Positions 42,708 to 50,981 of a stretch of 64,000 bases of DNA are shown here, in pieces. Origin of the DNA: JANMDU01 sp031376455 (GTDB lineage Bacteria > Pseudomonadota > Gammaproteobacteria > Burkholderiales > Burkholderiaceae_C); the NCBI GenBank assembly GCA_031376455.1, contig JANMDU010000001.1:1-64000 (forward strand), in the 5' to 3' direction. Both the position numbers and the translations under genes were made by a program. Below the pieces are notes generated by a model. It searched no databases. It had not been told where the DNA came from and was given only the letters and a program-made list of their open reading frames with translations. Within the stretch, counting starts at the first letter, position 1. Each line of letters opens with the position of its first letter.

Positions 42708-43280
42708 TCATGCGCTGCCGTGTCCTGTGGCATGAATGCCGAGTCGAACTTTACGGCGTATCTCTCGACGAACTACGCCAAGAGCATAGTCTTTGTCACC
42801 GCCGGAGATTCTCGCAACAATATCGGAACTGCAATGCTCACAGATGAAGCTAGTCCGGGGCTCGTTCATGCGAAAAATATCCCTAGCTTCGTTATCGTTG
42901 AATACAAGCTCTGAATCACACCTAGGGCAAAAACACCAAAGGTTCGATATGTCACCGTTCGCCCAAGACCAGCGCCACTTTGCGCCATAGAGTTGATCTT
43001 CAACAAATTGAAAATGAGTGGCCTCTTGAGAGGTTGTTTTCAATCCAGTTATAAAGCGGGTTACAGTTACAAGAGCTAATATAAAAAGGAAGGCTAGAAG
43101 CCAACCTGCAACTTGATAAGAAGCACCAAACAGTGCGACAAAAGAAACGAGTTGATCCCAGCACCAAATCAACGCACGCTTCGCGGGTGGCCAAAGTTCA
43201 GCAAGGCCAGCCATTGCTACGCCACCGACTATCGTAGCGATTACTCCATTGCGAACTGGGTTTGAGTCAGGCGATGTCAT
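42708..43280 (-). CDS. Two-span membrane protein with C-terminal zinc ribbon, unknown function
   Basis: A 190-residue protein. Two hydrophobic segments (about 13-30 and 44-75, the latter GASYQVAGWLLAFLFILALV) precede a cytoplasmic domain with two CxxC-type knuckles, FCPRCDSE (about 118) and ICEHCSSD (about 147), that should bind one zinc. I recognise no family. Base composition is visibly more AT-rich than in neighbouring housekeeping genes, and an inverted repeat (43007-43044, ATTGAAAA/TTTTCAAT) lies in the coding sequence. It sits with vapBC between inverted 162-bp repeats, so lateral acquisition is likely. A defence or stress-signalling role is speculation. Confidence 0.65.
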   Translation of the reverse strand: MTSPDSNPVRNGVIATIVGGVAMAGLAELWPPAKRALIWCWDQLVSFVALFGASYQVAGWLLAFLFILALVTVTRFITGLKTTSQEATHFQFVEDQLYGAKWRWSWANGDISNLWCFCPRCDSELVFNDNEARDIFRMNEPRTSFICEHCSSDIVARISGGDKDYALGVVRREIRRKVRLGIHATGHGSA

Positions 43281-43328
43281 GTTTTAGTGAGCAATGGTTT
43301 AGTTTATTTAGCTTATCAGAACCGTTTT

Positions 43329-43739
43329 TTAAAACCAATCTTCCAATTTCAAGCTACAAATTTTCTCAAAGTGTCTAGTGTTGTGCGTCACTAGAATTAA
43401 GCCTTCAGCCAAAGCATGCGCGGCGATTTGCGTGTCTAGCTCTCCGATAGGTTCGCCAGATAGCTTGAGCTGCGATTTGATTTCACCGTAGTGATCTGCT
43501 GCCTCTACCATCCAAGGCAGGTGCGGCAACAGCAGCAACAGTGAGTCAATCACAGCACGGCGCTTGTCTTGGCGCTCCATCAGCGCTTGGCCGTATCGTA
43601 GCTCTGCACGTGTGAGCGTGGAGATTGCGGCGCTCTCGTTCTTCATGGCAAGCTGCATGCGCTTTTCTAGTCCGCTTGAGCTTCTGCGAATGAAGTAGCT
43701 GACTGTGTTGGTGTCTAGCAAATAGCGCAGTGTCATCAA
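43329..43739 (-). CDS. vapC: PIN-domain ribonuclease toxin VapC (first copy)
   Basis: A 136-residue type II toxin. Acidic residues expected of the PIN site are present: Asp in YLLDTNTVSYF, Glu in STLTRAELRYG, Asp in IGELDTQIAAHAL, and the downstream THNTRHFEKI (Asn/Asp position). Targets are normally tRNA or rRNA. The start is either of two adjacent ATGs (43739 or 43736). It lies five bases after vapB on the same strand, the standard antitoxin-toxin order, inside the islet between the 162-bp repeats. Confidence 0.92.
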   Translation of the reverse strand: MMTLRYLLDTNTVSYFIRRSSSGLEKRMQLAMKNESAAISTLTRAELRYGQALMERQDKRRAVIDSLLLLLPHLPWMVEAADHYGEIKSQLKLSGEPIGELDTQIAAHALAEGLILVTHNTRHFEKICSLKLEDWF

Positions 43740-43744
43740 GCAGC

Positions 43745-43996
43745 CTACGCTTCATCAAACGGGCTGCTACGCGGCGCATCATCGCGTGGCGGAATGAATT
43801 CGCCTGATCGGGGCAGCTCTTTTAACTGTGCCATTAGCGCTTGTAAAGCGTCTGGCTCAGGCTTTGGGCGCAGCGTGATTTCGCCTGTGCCTGCGTTCTT
43901 GGAAATCCACATCTCGCGCACATCCACCCGAAACGCCTTGGGCAGGCGAATCGCTTGGCTGTTTCCTGTGGTGAAGACTTTGGCTAGAGCTGTCAT
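43745..43996 (-). CDS. vapB: AbrB-type antitoxin VapB (first copy)
   Basis: An 83-residue antitoxin. The N-terminal swapped-hairpin AbrB DNA-binding fold is visible (AKVFTTGNSQAIRLPKAFRV), followed by an acidic, Pro-rich C-terminal tail (about 50-83) that should wrap VapC. There is no Shine-Dalgarno before the ATG; instead a TATACT-like -10 lies about seven bases upstream, which suggests a leaderless or near-leaderless transcript. The palindrome at 44008-44021 is a likely self-operator. Confidence 0.92.
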   Translation of the reverse strand: MTALAKVFTTGNSQAIRLPKAFRVDVREMWISKNAGTGEITLRPKPEPDALQALMAQLKELPRSGEFIPPRDDAPRSSPFDEA

Positions 43997-44007
43997 GAGG
44001 AAAGTAT

Positions 44008-44021
44008 ATACGAAAACGTAT
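44008..44021 (-). promoter_or_regulatory. Palindromic operator overlapping the vapB promoter
   Basis: ATACGAAAACGTAT is a perfect 5+5 inverted repeat directly abutting the minus-strand TATACT that reads as the vapB -10 box, 12 bp before the start. VapB proteins usually repress their own promoter through such sites. Confidence 0.6.
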
Positions 44022-44036
44022 CTTTTTACAGAAAGT

Positions 44037-44103
44037 ATTCGCTACGAAAACAATAGCGCTCTGCGCAGTAAACACGCCGGCAAAGCACTCAAAATGCTTG
44101 TAA
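44037..44103 (+). repeat. 68-bp hairpin-headed dispersed repeat upstream of vapB
   Basis: Stem TCGCTACGAAAACAATAGCG, core CTCTGCGCAGTAAACACGCC then GGC, and tail CTCAAAATGCTTGTAAAA. It lies inside the islet, between vapB and the right 162-bp repeat. Confidence 0.8.
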
Positions 44104-44145
44104 AAGTGGCTTAGCAGCCCAAAACGACGCGCCCACCATCGCCAC

Positions 44146-44308
44146 CCGCTCCGTGATGGGTTTGAAAAAACGAAGCCTTTCTTCGGTTGAGCGCAGCAAA
44201 TCACGCTATCAAAACCACAAAAGGTCGCAGCTCGGCGCTTGCGGCTCAGAGCGCTACACGAAAGAAAGGCCTCGGCTTTTTCGGGCACGTCACGGGGCAG
44301 GCGAGCGG
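44146..44308 (-). repeat. 162-bp structured repeat, right copy (after indolepyruvate oxidoreductase)
   Basis: Inverted relative to the copy at 42471-42632. On the minus strand it starts 32 bases after the oxidoreductase stop with CCGCTCGCCTGCCCCGTGAC and ends with CAAACCCATCACGGAGCGG. The two ends are strongly conserved; the middle is diverged. The 343 bp between vapB and the oxidoreductase stop hold only this copy, the vapB promoter and one 68-bp repeat. Confidence 0.85.
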
Positions 44309-44339
44309 CCTGAACGAAACGCGAAGCGGACACAAGATG

Positions 44340-47300
44340 TCAAGCAGCCTTGGCAAGCGGAGATGAAAACTCTGCCTCCAGCTTGCTCCACTTCGCACGC
44401 GCAACAACGACATTGCGCTCTTTCACATGCCCGAAGCCTTTGATTTGCTCGGGGAGGCGGGCAATCTCAGTGGCTATTGATGCATTGGCTGCGTTAAGTT
44501 GGGGCAGCAGCTTTTCGATGCTGGCGCGGTATTGAGAGATCAGGGCACGTTCCATTTTTCGTTCTTCGGTTTTGCCGAAGATGTCGAACGCTGTGCCACG
44601 CAGGCTTTTCATGCGTGCGAGAAGTTTGAATGCGGTGAGCATCCATGCGCCGTAGGGTTGTTTTTGCAATTCGCCTTTGCTGTTTTTCTTGGAGAGCAAT
44701 GGAGGGGCGAGGTGATAGCTGAGCTTAACCTCGCCTTCAAACATGTTTTTCACTTTGTCGTGAAAAGCGGTGTCGGTGTGCAGACGGGCGACTTCGTATT
44801 CGTCTTTGTAGGCCATGAGTTTGAAGAGGTATTTAGCGACGGCTTCGGTGAGATGGGCGTTACCCGCTACGCTGACTTTTTCTACGAAGGCTTTGTAGCT
44901 TTCAGCATACGCAGTGTTTTGATACGAGGTGAGAAATTCATAGCGCTTGGCGATGATGTGCTCAATGCCATCGCGCTTTTTGAATTCAATGGTTTGCGCG
45001 GGCGTAAGCAATGCCTCGACGCTGGCCCAATCATGCGCGGCGCGACGGCCCCACTCGAAGGCGGCTTTGTTGTTGTCGATGGCCACTGCGTTCAATTCCA
45101 TCGCGCGAATGAGCGAAGCTTTCTGCAATGGTATCCAGCCTTTTTGCCAGGCGAAGCCGAGCATCATGGGGTTGGTGTACAGCGTGTCGCCCATGAGTTT
45201 GGCTGCAGCAGCGTCGGCATTGAACGCGCTGACGCCTTGCGCTCCCACGGCTTCGACGATGGCAGCGGCGCAGCGCTCAGAGGGGTTTTGCCAATTGCCG
45301 TTGAGCACGAAGCTAGCGGTAGGTGCGCCATGTGCGTTGAGCGCCACATGCGTGCGACCACTTTGCATGCGCGCCATAGTTTCTTTGCTGGCGGCCACCA
45401 TCGGGTCGCAGCCAAGAATCAAATCGGCGCTGGCCATGGCGACGCGCGTGGTGGCAATGTCGGCTTGCTGATTGGCCAATAGCACATGACTCCACGTGTT
45501 GCCGCCTTTTTGCGCGAGGCCAGCGGCATCTTGCGTGACAACGCCCACGCCTTCGATATGCGCAGCCATGCCGAGCAGCTGGCCAATCGTGATCACGCCA
45601 GTGCCACCGACGCCGGCGACGATGATGCCCCACGATGTGTTTTTTGGGATCTGTGCAATCGTTGGCTCGGGAAGATCACCCAATGTGGCGCTGAGTTCAA
45701 AAGGATTTGCTTTACCCGTCTTTGATTTCTTCTTCAGCTCACCTTCGACAGTGACGAAGCTGGGGCAAAAGCCATTGACGCAGGAGAAATCTTTGTTGCA
45801 GGTGCTTTGGTTGATCGTGCGCTTGCGGCCAAATTCGGTCTCAAGCGGCTCGACGCTCATGCAATTCGATTGCACGCCACAATCGCCGCAGCCTTCGCAG
45901 ACGAGCTCGTTGATGACAACACGTTTGGCGGGATCGATCATCGTGCCGCGCTTCCTGCGGCGGCGCTTTTCTGTGGCGCAGGTTTGGTCGTAGATGATGG
46001 CTGTGGTGCCTTTGATCTCTCGGAACTCGCGCTGGATATCGTCGAGCAGATCGCGGTGCTTCACTTCCACATCTGCCGGTAGCTTAGCGCTTGAATATTT
46101 CTCAGGCTCATCCGTGACTATGATGAGCTTCGCCACGCCCTCTGCGGTGAGCGAATGCGCAATCTGAATCACGCTATGCCCCTCGGGCCGTTCGCCAATC
46201 TGCTGCCCGCCCGTCATAGCCACGGCATCGTTGTAGAGCACTTTGTAGGTGATGTTCACACCCGCAGCTATCGCTTGGCGAATGGCGAGCAAGCCGCTGT
46301 GAAAATACGTGCCGTCGCCCAAGTTGGCAAAAATATGCTGCTCGTTCGTAAACGGTTGCTGCCCCACCCAAGGCACGCCCTCGCCACCCATTTGCGTGAA
46401 GCCGGTGGTGGCGCGATCCATCCACAGCGCCATGTAATGGCAGCCGATGCCAGCCATCGCGCGTGAGCCCTCGGGCACTTTGGTGGAGGTGTTGTGTGGG
46501 CAGCCAGAGCAAAACCAAGGCGTGCGATCCGCTTTCAAATCGATCACTTGCAGCGCGCGTTCTTTGGCTTCGATGATAGCGAGGCGCGACTCGATGCGGG
46601 CAAGCGTGTCGGCATCCACGCCGAGCTTTTTCACGCGCGCGGCGACAGCTTTGGCAATCAGCGCAGGCGATAGATCTGAGTTAGCGCGCAGCAAAGTATT
46701 CGCTGTTGGATTAGGCTTGCTCCACTCACCCCCCTCGCCTTCGTCGTCAAACTTACCCAGCACCACAGGCCGCACATCTGAGCGCCAGTTGTACAACTCT
46801 TCTTTGAGCTGATATTCAATGACTTGACGCTTTTCTTCAACGACCAAAATTTCTTTCAAGCCCGTAGCAAACTCTCGCGTGATCTGCGCCTCCAGTGGCC
46901 ACACCACAGCCACTTTATGAACACGAATGCCCAAGCGCTGACACGTCTCAGTATCCAGCCCTAAATCAATCAGCGCTTGACGCAAATCGTTATAAGCTTT
47001 GCCGCTAGCGATCAGCCCCAAGCGATCATTTTTACCCTCGATCACGTTGTGGTTCAAGCGATTGGCGCGAATATAGGCCAGCGCTGCATACCATTTGAAA
47101 TCAAACAGCCGCTGCTCTTGATCCAGCGCCGCATCCGGCCAGCGAATGTGTACACCGCCCTTTGGCATCTCAAAATCTGTTGGAATAATGATGTTGACGC
47201 GATCCGGGTCGATCTGCGTGCTCATCGATGATTCCACAATCTCCTGAATCGTCTTCATGCCTGACCACACGCCCGCATAGCGGCTGAGTGCGAAGGCGTG

Positions 47301-47888
47301 CAGGCCTAGATCGAGAATATCTTGCACATCGGTAGGAAAGAATACTGGCAGGCCGCAAGCTTTAAAAATATGGTCGCTCTGGTGCGCAGCGGTGGAGCTT
47401 TTGGCCACATGATCGTCCCCGGCCACGGCGATCACGCCGCCCAAGGGCGTAGTGCCCGCCATATTCGCATGCTTGAACACATCCGAGCAGCGATCCACAC
47501 CCGGGCCTTTGCCATACCAAATGCCAAACACACCATCGTATTTGTTAGAGCCGGGCGGTGCAAAGCCGAGTTGTTGTGTGCCCCACAGGGCGGTGGCAGC
47601 CAGCTCTTCGTTCACACCGGGCTGGAACACCACATGCTTTTCTTGCAGATACTTTTTAGCTTTCCACAAAGCTTGGTCATAGCCGCCCAGTGGCGAGCCG
47701 CGATAGCCGCTGATGAAGCCTGCGGTGTTGTGGCCATTTTGCTGATCGCGCAGCCGCTGGAGCATCGGCAGCTTTACCAAAGCCTGCGTGCCGCTCATGA
47801 AAGCGCGGCCGTAATCTAAAGAATATTTATCATCCAGCGTGACGGTCTCTAGCGCTTTACGGATGTGTTCGGGCAGCGGTGCATTCAT
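44340..47888 (-). CDS. Indolepyruvate ferredoxin oxidoreductase, fused alpha/gamma subunits
   Basis: A 1182-residue cytoplasmic enzyme that oxidatively decarboxylates aryl or branched 2-oxo acids to acyl-CoA. Domain order: N-terminal pyrimidine/TPP region with SGYRGSPLGGYDQALW, TPP-binding half with CSGCPHNTSTKVPEGSRAMA and GIGCHYMALWMD, a ferredoxin-like stretch (VCEGCGDCGVQSNC near residue 655), and a C-terminal gamma domain (GVGGTGVITIGQLLGMAA). The single-chain fusion is the form common in Betaproteobacteria. Electrons go to ferredoxin or an equivalent. Two palindromes lie in the 330-bp upstream gap. Confidence 0.93.
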   Translation of the reverse strand: MNAPLPEHIRKALETVTLDDKYSLDYGRAFMSGTQALVKLPMLQRLRDQQNGHNTAGFISGYRGSPLGGYDQALWKAKKYLQEKHVVFQPGVNEELAATALWGTQQLGFAPPGSNKYDGVFGIWYGKGPGVDRCSDVFKHANMAGTTPLGGVIAVAGDDHVAKSSTAAHQSDHIFKACGLPVFFPTDVQDILDLGLHAFALSRYAGVWSGMKTIQEIVESSMSTQIDPDRVNIIIPTDFEMPKGGVHIRWPDAALDQEQRLFDFKWYAALAYIRANRLNHNVIEGKNDRLGLIASGKAYNDLRQALIDLGLDTETCQRLGIRVHKVAVVWPLEAQITREFATGLKEILVVEEKRQVIEYQLKEELYNWRSDVRPVVLGKFDDEGEGGEWSKPNPTANTLLRANSDLSPALIAKAVAARVKKLGVDADTLARIESRLAIIEAKERALQVIDLKADRTPWFCSGCPHNTSTKVPEGSRAMAGIGCHYMALWMDRATTGFTQMGGEGVPWVGQQPFTNEQHIFANLGDGTYFHSGLLAIRQAIAAGVNITYKVLYNDAVAMTGGQQIGERPEGHSVIQIAHSLTAEGVAKLIIVTDEPEKYSSAKLPADVEVKHRDLLDDIQREFREIKGTTAIIYDQTCATEKRRRRKRGTMIDPAKRVVINELVCEGCGDCGVQSNCMSVEPLETEFGRKRTINQSTCNKDFSCVNGFCPSFVTVEGELKKKSKTGKANPFELSATLGDLPEPTIAQIPKNTSWGIIVAGVGGTGVITIGQLLGMAAHIEGVGVVTQDAAGLAQKGGNTWSHVLLANQQADIATTRVAMASADLILGCDPMVAASKETMARMQSGRTHVALNAHGAPTASFVLNGNWQNPSERCAAAIVEAVGAQGVSAFNADAAAAKLMGDTLYTNPMMLGFAWQKGWIPLQKASLIRAMELNAVAIDNNKAAFEWGRRAAHDWASVEALLTPAQTIEFKKRDGIEHIIAKRYEFLTSYQNTAYAESYKAFVEKVSVAGNAHLTEAVAKYLFKLMAYKDEYEVARLHTDTAFHDKVKNMFEGEVKLSYHLAPPLLSKKNSKGELQKQPYGAWMLTAFKLLARMKSLRGTAFDIFGKTEERKMERALISQYRASIEKLLPQLNAANASIATEIARLPEQIKGFGHVKERNVVVARAKWSKLEAEFSSPLAKAA

Positions 47889-47942
47889 GGGGCAAACTTT
47901 CTTGTCTCTGGCTTTTCAATGTTTCACAGCGATCTGGCATAT

Positions 47943-48060
47943 GCGCTCTGGGCATGGCTTAATGCTTTAGACGCAGTTTAGGCCAGAGCGCTGGATAAGT
48001 GTTTGCTGTTTGCGTAGAAATCAGGATTCACAAGATCATTTTGTTGCTCAAAAAATGATT
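47943..48060 (-). promoter_or_regulatory. Leader region of the indolepyruvate oxidoreductase with two inverted repeats
   Basis: The 330-bp gap 47889-48218 has no gene. GCGCTCTGG (47943-47951) and CCAGAGCGC (47983-47991) form a perfect inverted repeat in the 5' leader. GATCATTTT (48034-48042) and AAAATGATT (48052-48060) form a 9-bp arm pair with one mismatch in AT-rich DNA, a plausible Lrp/AsnC- or GntR-type operator. The assignment is by position only. Confidence 0.4.
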
Positions 48061-48132
48061 TTTAAAGCAATTTAATGCTCGATTACTCGGAATTTAGAAA
48101 AATAAATTGTTTGTTAAGGCGTGGTGCGAAAC

Positions 48133-48168
48133 AAAAAAGCCACTGAGCAATGGGCGATGCTCAGTGGC
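48133..48168 (-). terminator. Rho-independent terminator after the PhoX-type phosphatase
   Basis: On the minus strand a perfect 10-bp stem GCCACTGAGC/GCTCAGTGGC with a 10-base loop is followed by TTTTTT. It begins about 50 bp after the stop at 48219. Confidence 0.92.
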
Positions 48169-48218
48169 TTATCAATGGACGGGACATGCCTTGCGCATCT
48201 GCCCCGCGAGGAGAACGC

Positions 48219-50471
48219 TCAAATCCCGACGCGCTGCCCATCCGTGCGGCTGATCGCAATCGTGCCCGAACGCGGGCGAGCATCTACGCCGCCTGCGCCA
48301 TAGCCCGCATTACCCGGCCAATGGCTCACATAGCTCGATGGCGTACCGATATTGGCGACCGTGATCCGCTCGCCAGGATGCTGGATATTGACGAAGATCG
48401 TGCTGCCATCTGGCGTCTCGGCGATACCGGTGATCTCGCAATCTACAGGACCGACAAGGAAGCGTTTGAGCGTGCTGCCGCTGGCGACTTTGCCAACGTA
48501 GGTTTTGACGCTGGCTGTCGTGCCATCGGCTTTCGTGTAGCTCAGTGTTTTCTCTGCGCCATCGCCCACTTTGCCGGGAATCGCTGCGAGCATCATGCAG
48601 TTGGATTGATCGGTGAACGAGCCATCGTCAGTTTGAATCCAGCCGATGCCCGATGTAGGGCTGAACCACAGGCCATCGGGGCTAGAGAAATCGTTGTCTG
48701 CCGTGAGACCGGACAAATTCACCATGCTCGCGCTGGCGCTGGCTTCTGCACCGAACAGATAGACATCCCATGAAAAAGTCGTTGCTGTGCTCAAATCTGC
48801 CGTTTCTTTCACACGAATGATGTGGCCGTTCACATTGCCTGGGCCATTCGTGCCTGCGGCGTTGCCGGCTTTATCACCTAAGAAAGTATCGGTGTAGGCG
48901 CGTGGGTTAGCAGAATCCAAACCGAATTGCGAACCCGTGGGCTCGAGCTTGCGGTTGCTGTTGTTGGTGAGCGTGTAATAAATCTCGCCTGTGGTCGGGT
49001 GTACGGCGCACCACTCTGGGCGATCCATCTTGGTCGCGCCGACGGCATCTGCTGCAAGGCGAGAGTTAACGGCGACATCGGCATTGTTAGCAAAAGCATA
49101 GGTAGCGTAGGTTGCAATGGCTGCGTTGGCCATGCTCAATTCAATCCATTGGCCGGTGCCATCAGTGTTGAACTTGGCAACATACAACTTGCCATCATCA
49201 AGATATTTATCCCCGGTGGCGACGCGGTTAGCTGGCGTTGCGTCGGCTGCTGCCCAGTTTTGGTTGGAGACGAATTTGTAGATGTATTCGCCACGCGAAT
49301 CATCGCCCATGTACACCGCCAATGGCTTGCCCGCCGTTGCCTTGCTAAACACAGCACTTTCATGCGCGAAGCGGCCAAGAGAAGTGCGCTTTTTGATCGT
49401 GCTGGTTGCGCTGTACGGATCGACTTCGACGATGTAGCCGAAGGTATTGAGTTCGTTGCGGTAGTCATCTGTGCCATCCGTTGACGCGCCGGTTTGGCTA
49501 ATGACGAAGCGGGCGTATTGATCACCTGTACCGGCGCTTTCCCAGCCATGGCGGCTGGCCGAGCCTTGCGCGCGGCCATAACGATTGAGCGATACGACTG
49601 ATTTCGCTGTTGCGCCTCCGCGTGCAGTGTTGTCTGTGGCGTTGCGCGTAAAGTAGCCCGACCAGTTTTCTTCGCCGGTGAGGAAGGTGCCCCATGGCGT
49701 GTAGCCTGTGCCGCAATTGTTGAGCGTGCCCCGGCCAGATAGGCCATCGGTTGAATACTTAGTTTTCATCAACGCGCTGCCAGCCGCAGCGCCTGAGAGC
49801 GTGAGCGGCGTTTGCGGCGTGATGCGGCGATTGAAGCTGGATGCTTGCACCGTGCCCCAGTTGCCAGATGTTTTGAGCACTTCGACAACCGAGACGCCAT
49901 GCAAAGGAATTTCTTTGTCCACTTCGGAGGCGGGCCGAGGCAATGCTCTCGCGCCGCCATTGGCATGAACATACACCGATGACAGACCATCTTGGCTGGT
50001 TGCTTCGTGATTTGTCACCAGCAAGCCGCGCGTGCTGCTACTTGCATCTCGTGCGCCGCCTGCAGACAAACCAAAATACTCCATGCCATCGTGGTGATCG
50101 CCCGAGCGTTTGTCGAAATCTGTGTCGGTACCGTCGTTTTTGTAGGCTGCTGTGCCTGCAAACAACGGATCGCCCAAGGCGTTGACAACTTTGGCGGAGT
50201 AGCCGGTAGGCACAGTGACCACGTCGTTGGTGTTTTTGGCGACGGCAGAAAAGCTCAAGAGGTTGGCAGTAGCAGCCGCCGGGGCATCGCTGCCACCGCA
50301 AGCCGTGAGCGCGATGGCGCCCAAGCTGGTCGCGCCTGCCAGAGCAGCCGTGGATGCCATGCCACCGCGTAATATGGAGCGGCGGCTCATACGGGCTTGT
50401 AAAACTTGATCGAAAGAGGGATTGCTGGATGCGTTGGTGATTTCATCATCGCGATCGTGGCTATGAGACAT
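48219..50471 (-). CDS. phoX: PhoX-family phosphatase, Tat-exported
   Basis: A 750-residue protein starting at the ATG at 50471 (MSHSHDRDDEITNASSNPSF), preceded by AAGGAA. The twin-arginine signal MSRRSILRGGMASTAALAGA is at about residues 27-46, followed by a Cys in ALTACGGS that might act as a lipobox. The mature part is the PhoX/DUF839 beta-propeller with RGLLVTNHEATSQDG, TGYTPWGTFLTGEENWSGYF, and a C-terminal SSPDGLWFSPTSGIGWIQTD. PhoX enzymes are calcium/iron phosphatases acting on many phosphoesters in the periplasm under phosphate limitation. No Pho box was confirmed upstream. Confidence 0.92.
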   Translation of the reverse strand: MSHSHDRDDEITNASSNPSFDQVLQARMSRRSILRGGMASTAALAGATSLGAIALTACGGSDAPAAATANLLSFSAVAKNTNDVVTVPTGYSAKVVNALGDPLFAGTAAYKNDGTDTDFDKRSGDHHDGMEYFGLSAGGARDASSSTRGLLVTNHEATSQDGLSSVYVHANGGARALPRPASEVDKEIPLHGVSVVEVLKTSGNWGTVQASSFNRRITPQTPLTLSGAAAGSALMKTKYSTDGLSGRGTLNNCGTGYTPWGTFLTGEENWSGYFTRNATDNTARGGATAKSVVSLNRYGRAQGSASRHGWESAGTGDQYARFVISQTGASTDGTDDYRNELNTFGYIVEVDPYSATSTIKKRTSLGRFAHESAVFSKATAGKPLAVYMGDDSRGEYIYKFVSNQNWAAADATPANRVATGDKYLDDGKLYVAKFNTDGTGQWIELSMANAAIATYATYAFANNADVAVNSRLAADAVGATKMDRPEWCAVHPTTGEIYYTLTNNSNRKLEPTGSQFGLDSANPRAYTDTFLGDKAGNAAGTNGPGNVNGHIIRVKETADLSTATTFSWDVYLFGAEASASASMVNLSGLTADNDFSSPDGLWFSPTSGIGWIQTDDGSFTDQSNCMMLAAIPGKVGDGAEKTLSYTKADGTTASVKTYVGKVASGSTLKRFLVGPVDCEITGIAETPDGSTIFVNIQHPGERITVANIGTPSSYVSHWPGNAGYGAGGVDARPRSGTIAISRTDGQRVGI

Positions 50472-50588
50472 GGTGATTTCCTTGCATGGGTTGAGGTGAA
50501 CCCACGAAGTGTGATCAGCGCATGTGACACGCGCATGGCATTCGCGTGTCAATTTGATGGCAAATGCTGGCCTGCTAGGTCGCAGCGC

Positions 50589-50936
50589 TTAGCGATCTTT
50601 CACGCAACGCGCAATGAGCGGCAATAGGGGATAGCGCAGCAAGGCTTCGTTGCCATCTTTACCAAGATTGAATTCCACGCTCGTACGCGCATTGCGGTAT
50701 TCATTCGGTTTGCTTGGGTCTGGCAGTGGCTTGGCATCGCGAAACAACAATTCGTAGCCGCGCGAACTATCCAACGCCACAGATGCTCCCGAGAAGCGAG
50801 CGCTGAATTCGATGCCGAGCTCACAGCGATAACGCTGGGCTTGGGGCGTAGGGGCAGACGCGCTCGCGCAGGCCGTGAGCAGCGCGATTGCAGACACTGA
50901 AAGAGCTATTTTGCTATGAATAAATGAGCGCTTCAC
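50589..50936 (-). CDS. Small lipoprotein, possibly MliC-like
   Basis: A 115-residue protein with a lipoprotein signal (lipobox LLTAC, Cys at about residue 23). The mature part starts near QRYRCELGIEFSARFSG, has Cys residues near each end (YRCE and IARCV), and an 8-stranded barrel-like pattern reminiscent of MliC, the membrane-bound C-type lysozyme inhibitor; similarity is weak. The start is a GTG at 50934-50936 with AAGGGA upstream. Those first codons (KRSFIHSK) are encoded by a degenerate dispersed repeat (50911-50979), so the N-region of the signal peptide appears to be repeat-derived. Confidence 0.65.
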   Translation of the reverse strand: MKRSFIHSKIALSVSAIALLTACASASAPTPQAQRYRCELGIEFSARFSGASVALDSSRGYELLFRDAKPLPDPSKPNEYRNARTSVEFNLGKDGNEALLRYPLLPLIARCVKDR

Positions 50937-50979
50937 GCAGATCCCTTAAAGGCTAGATGCCGATATAGCTTGAAATATT
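50911..50979 (+). repeat. Degenerate 68-bp dispersed repeat at the lipoprotein start
   Basis: TGCTATGAATAAATGAGC (broken stem), GCTTCACGCAGATCCC (shortened core without CCGGC), then GGCTAGATGCCGATATAGCT and TTGAAAT. It contains the GTG start of the lipoprotein gene and lies between it and mltA. Confidence 0.6.
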
Positions 50980-50981
50980 GA

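Noticed and set aside
42471..44308. Islet as a conventional composite transposon
   Set aside because: There is no transposase or insertion-sequence-length element; the flanking repeats are only about 162 bp and could be structured 3'-end elements.
44499..45482. 327-codon plus-strand ORF antisense to the indolepyruvate oxidoreductase
   Set aside because: It is a shadow of the strongly conserved minus-strand gene; no ribosome site or recognisable domain.
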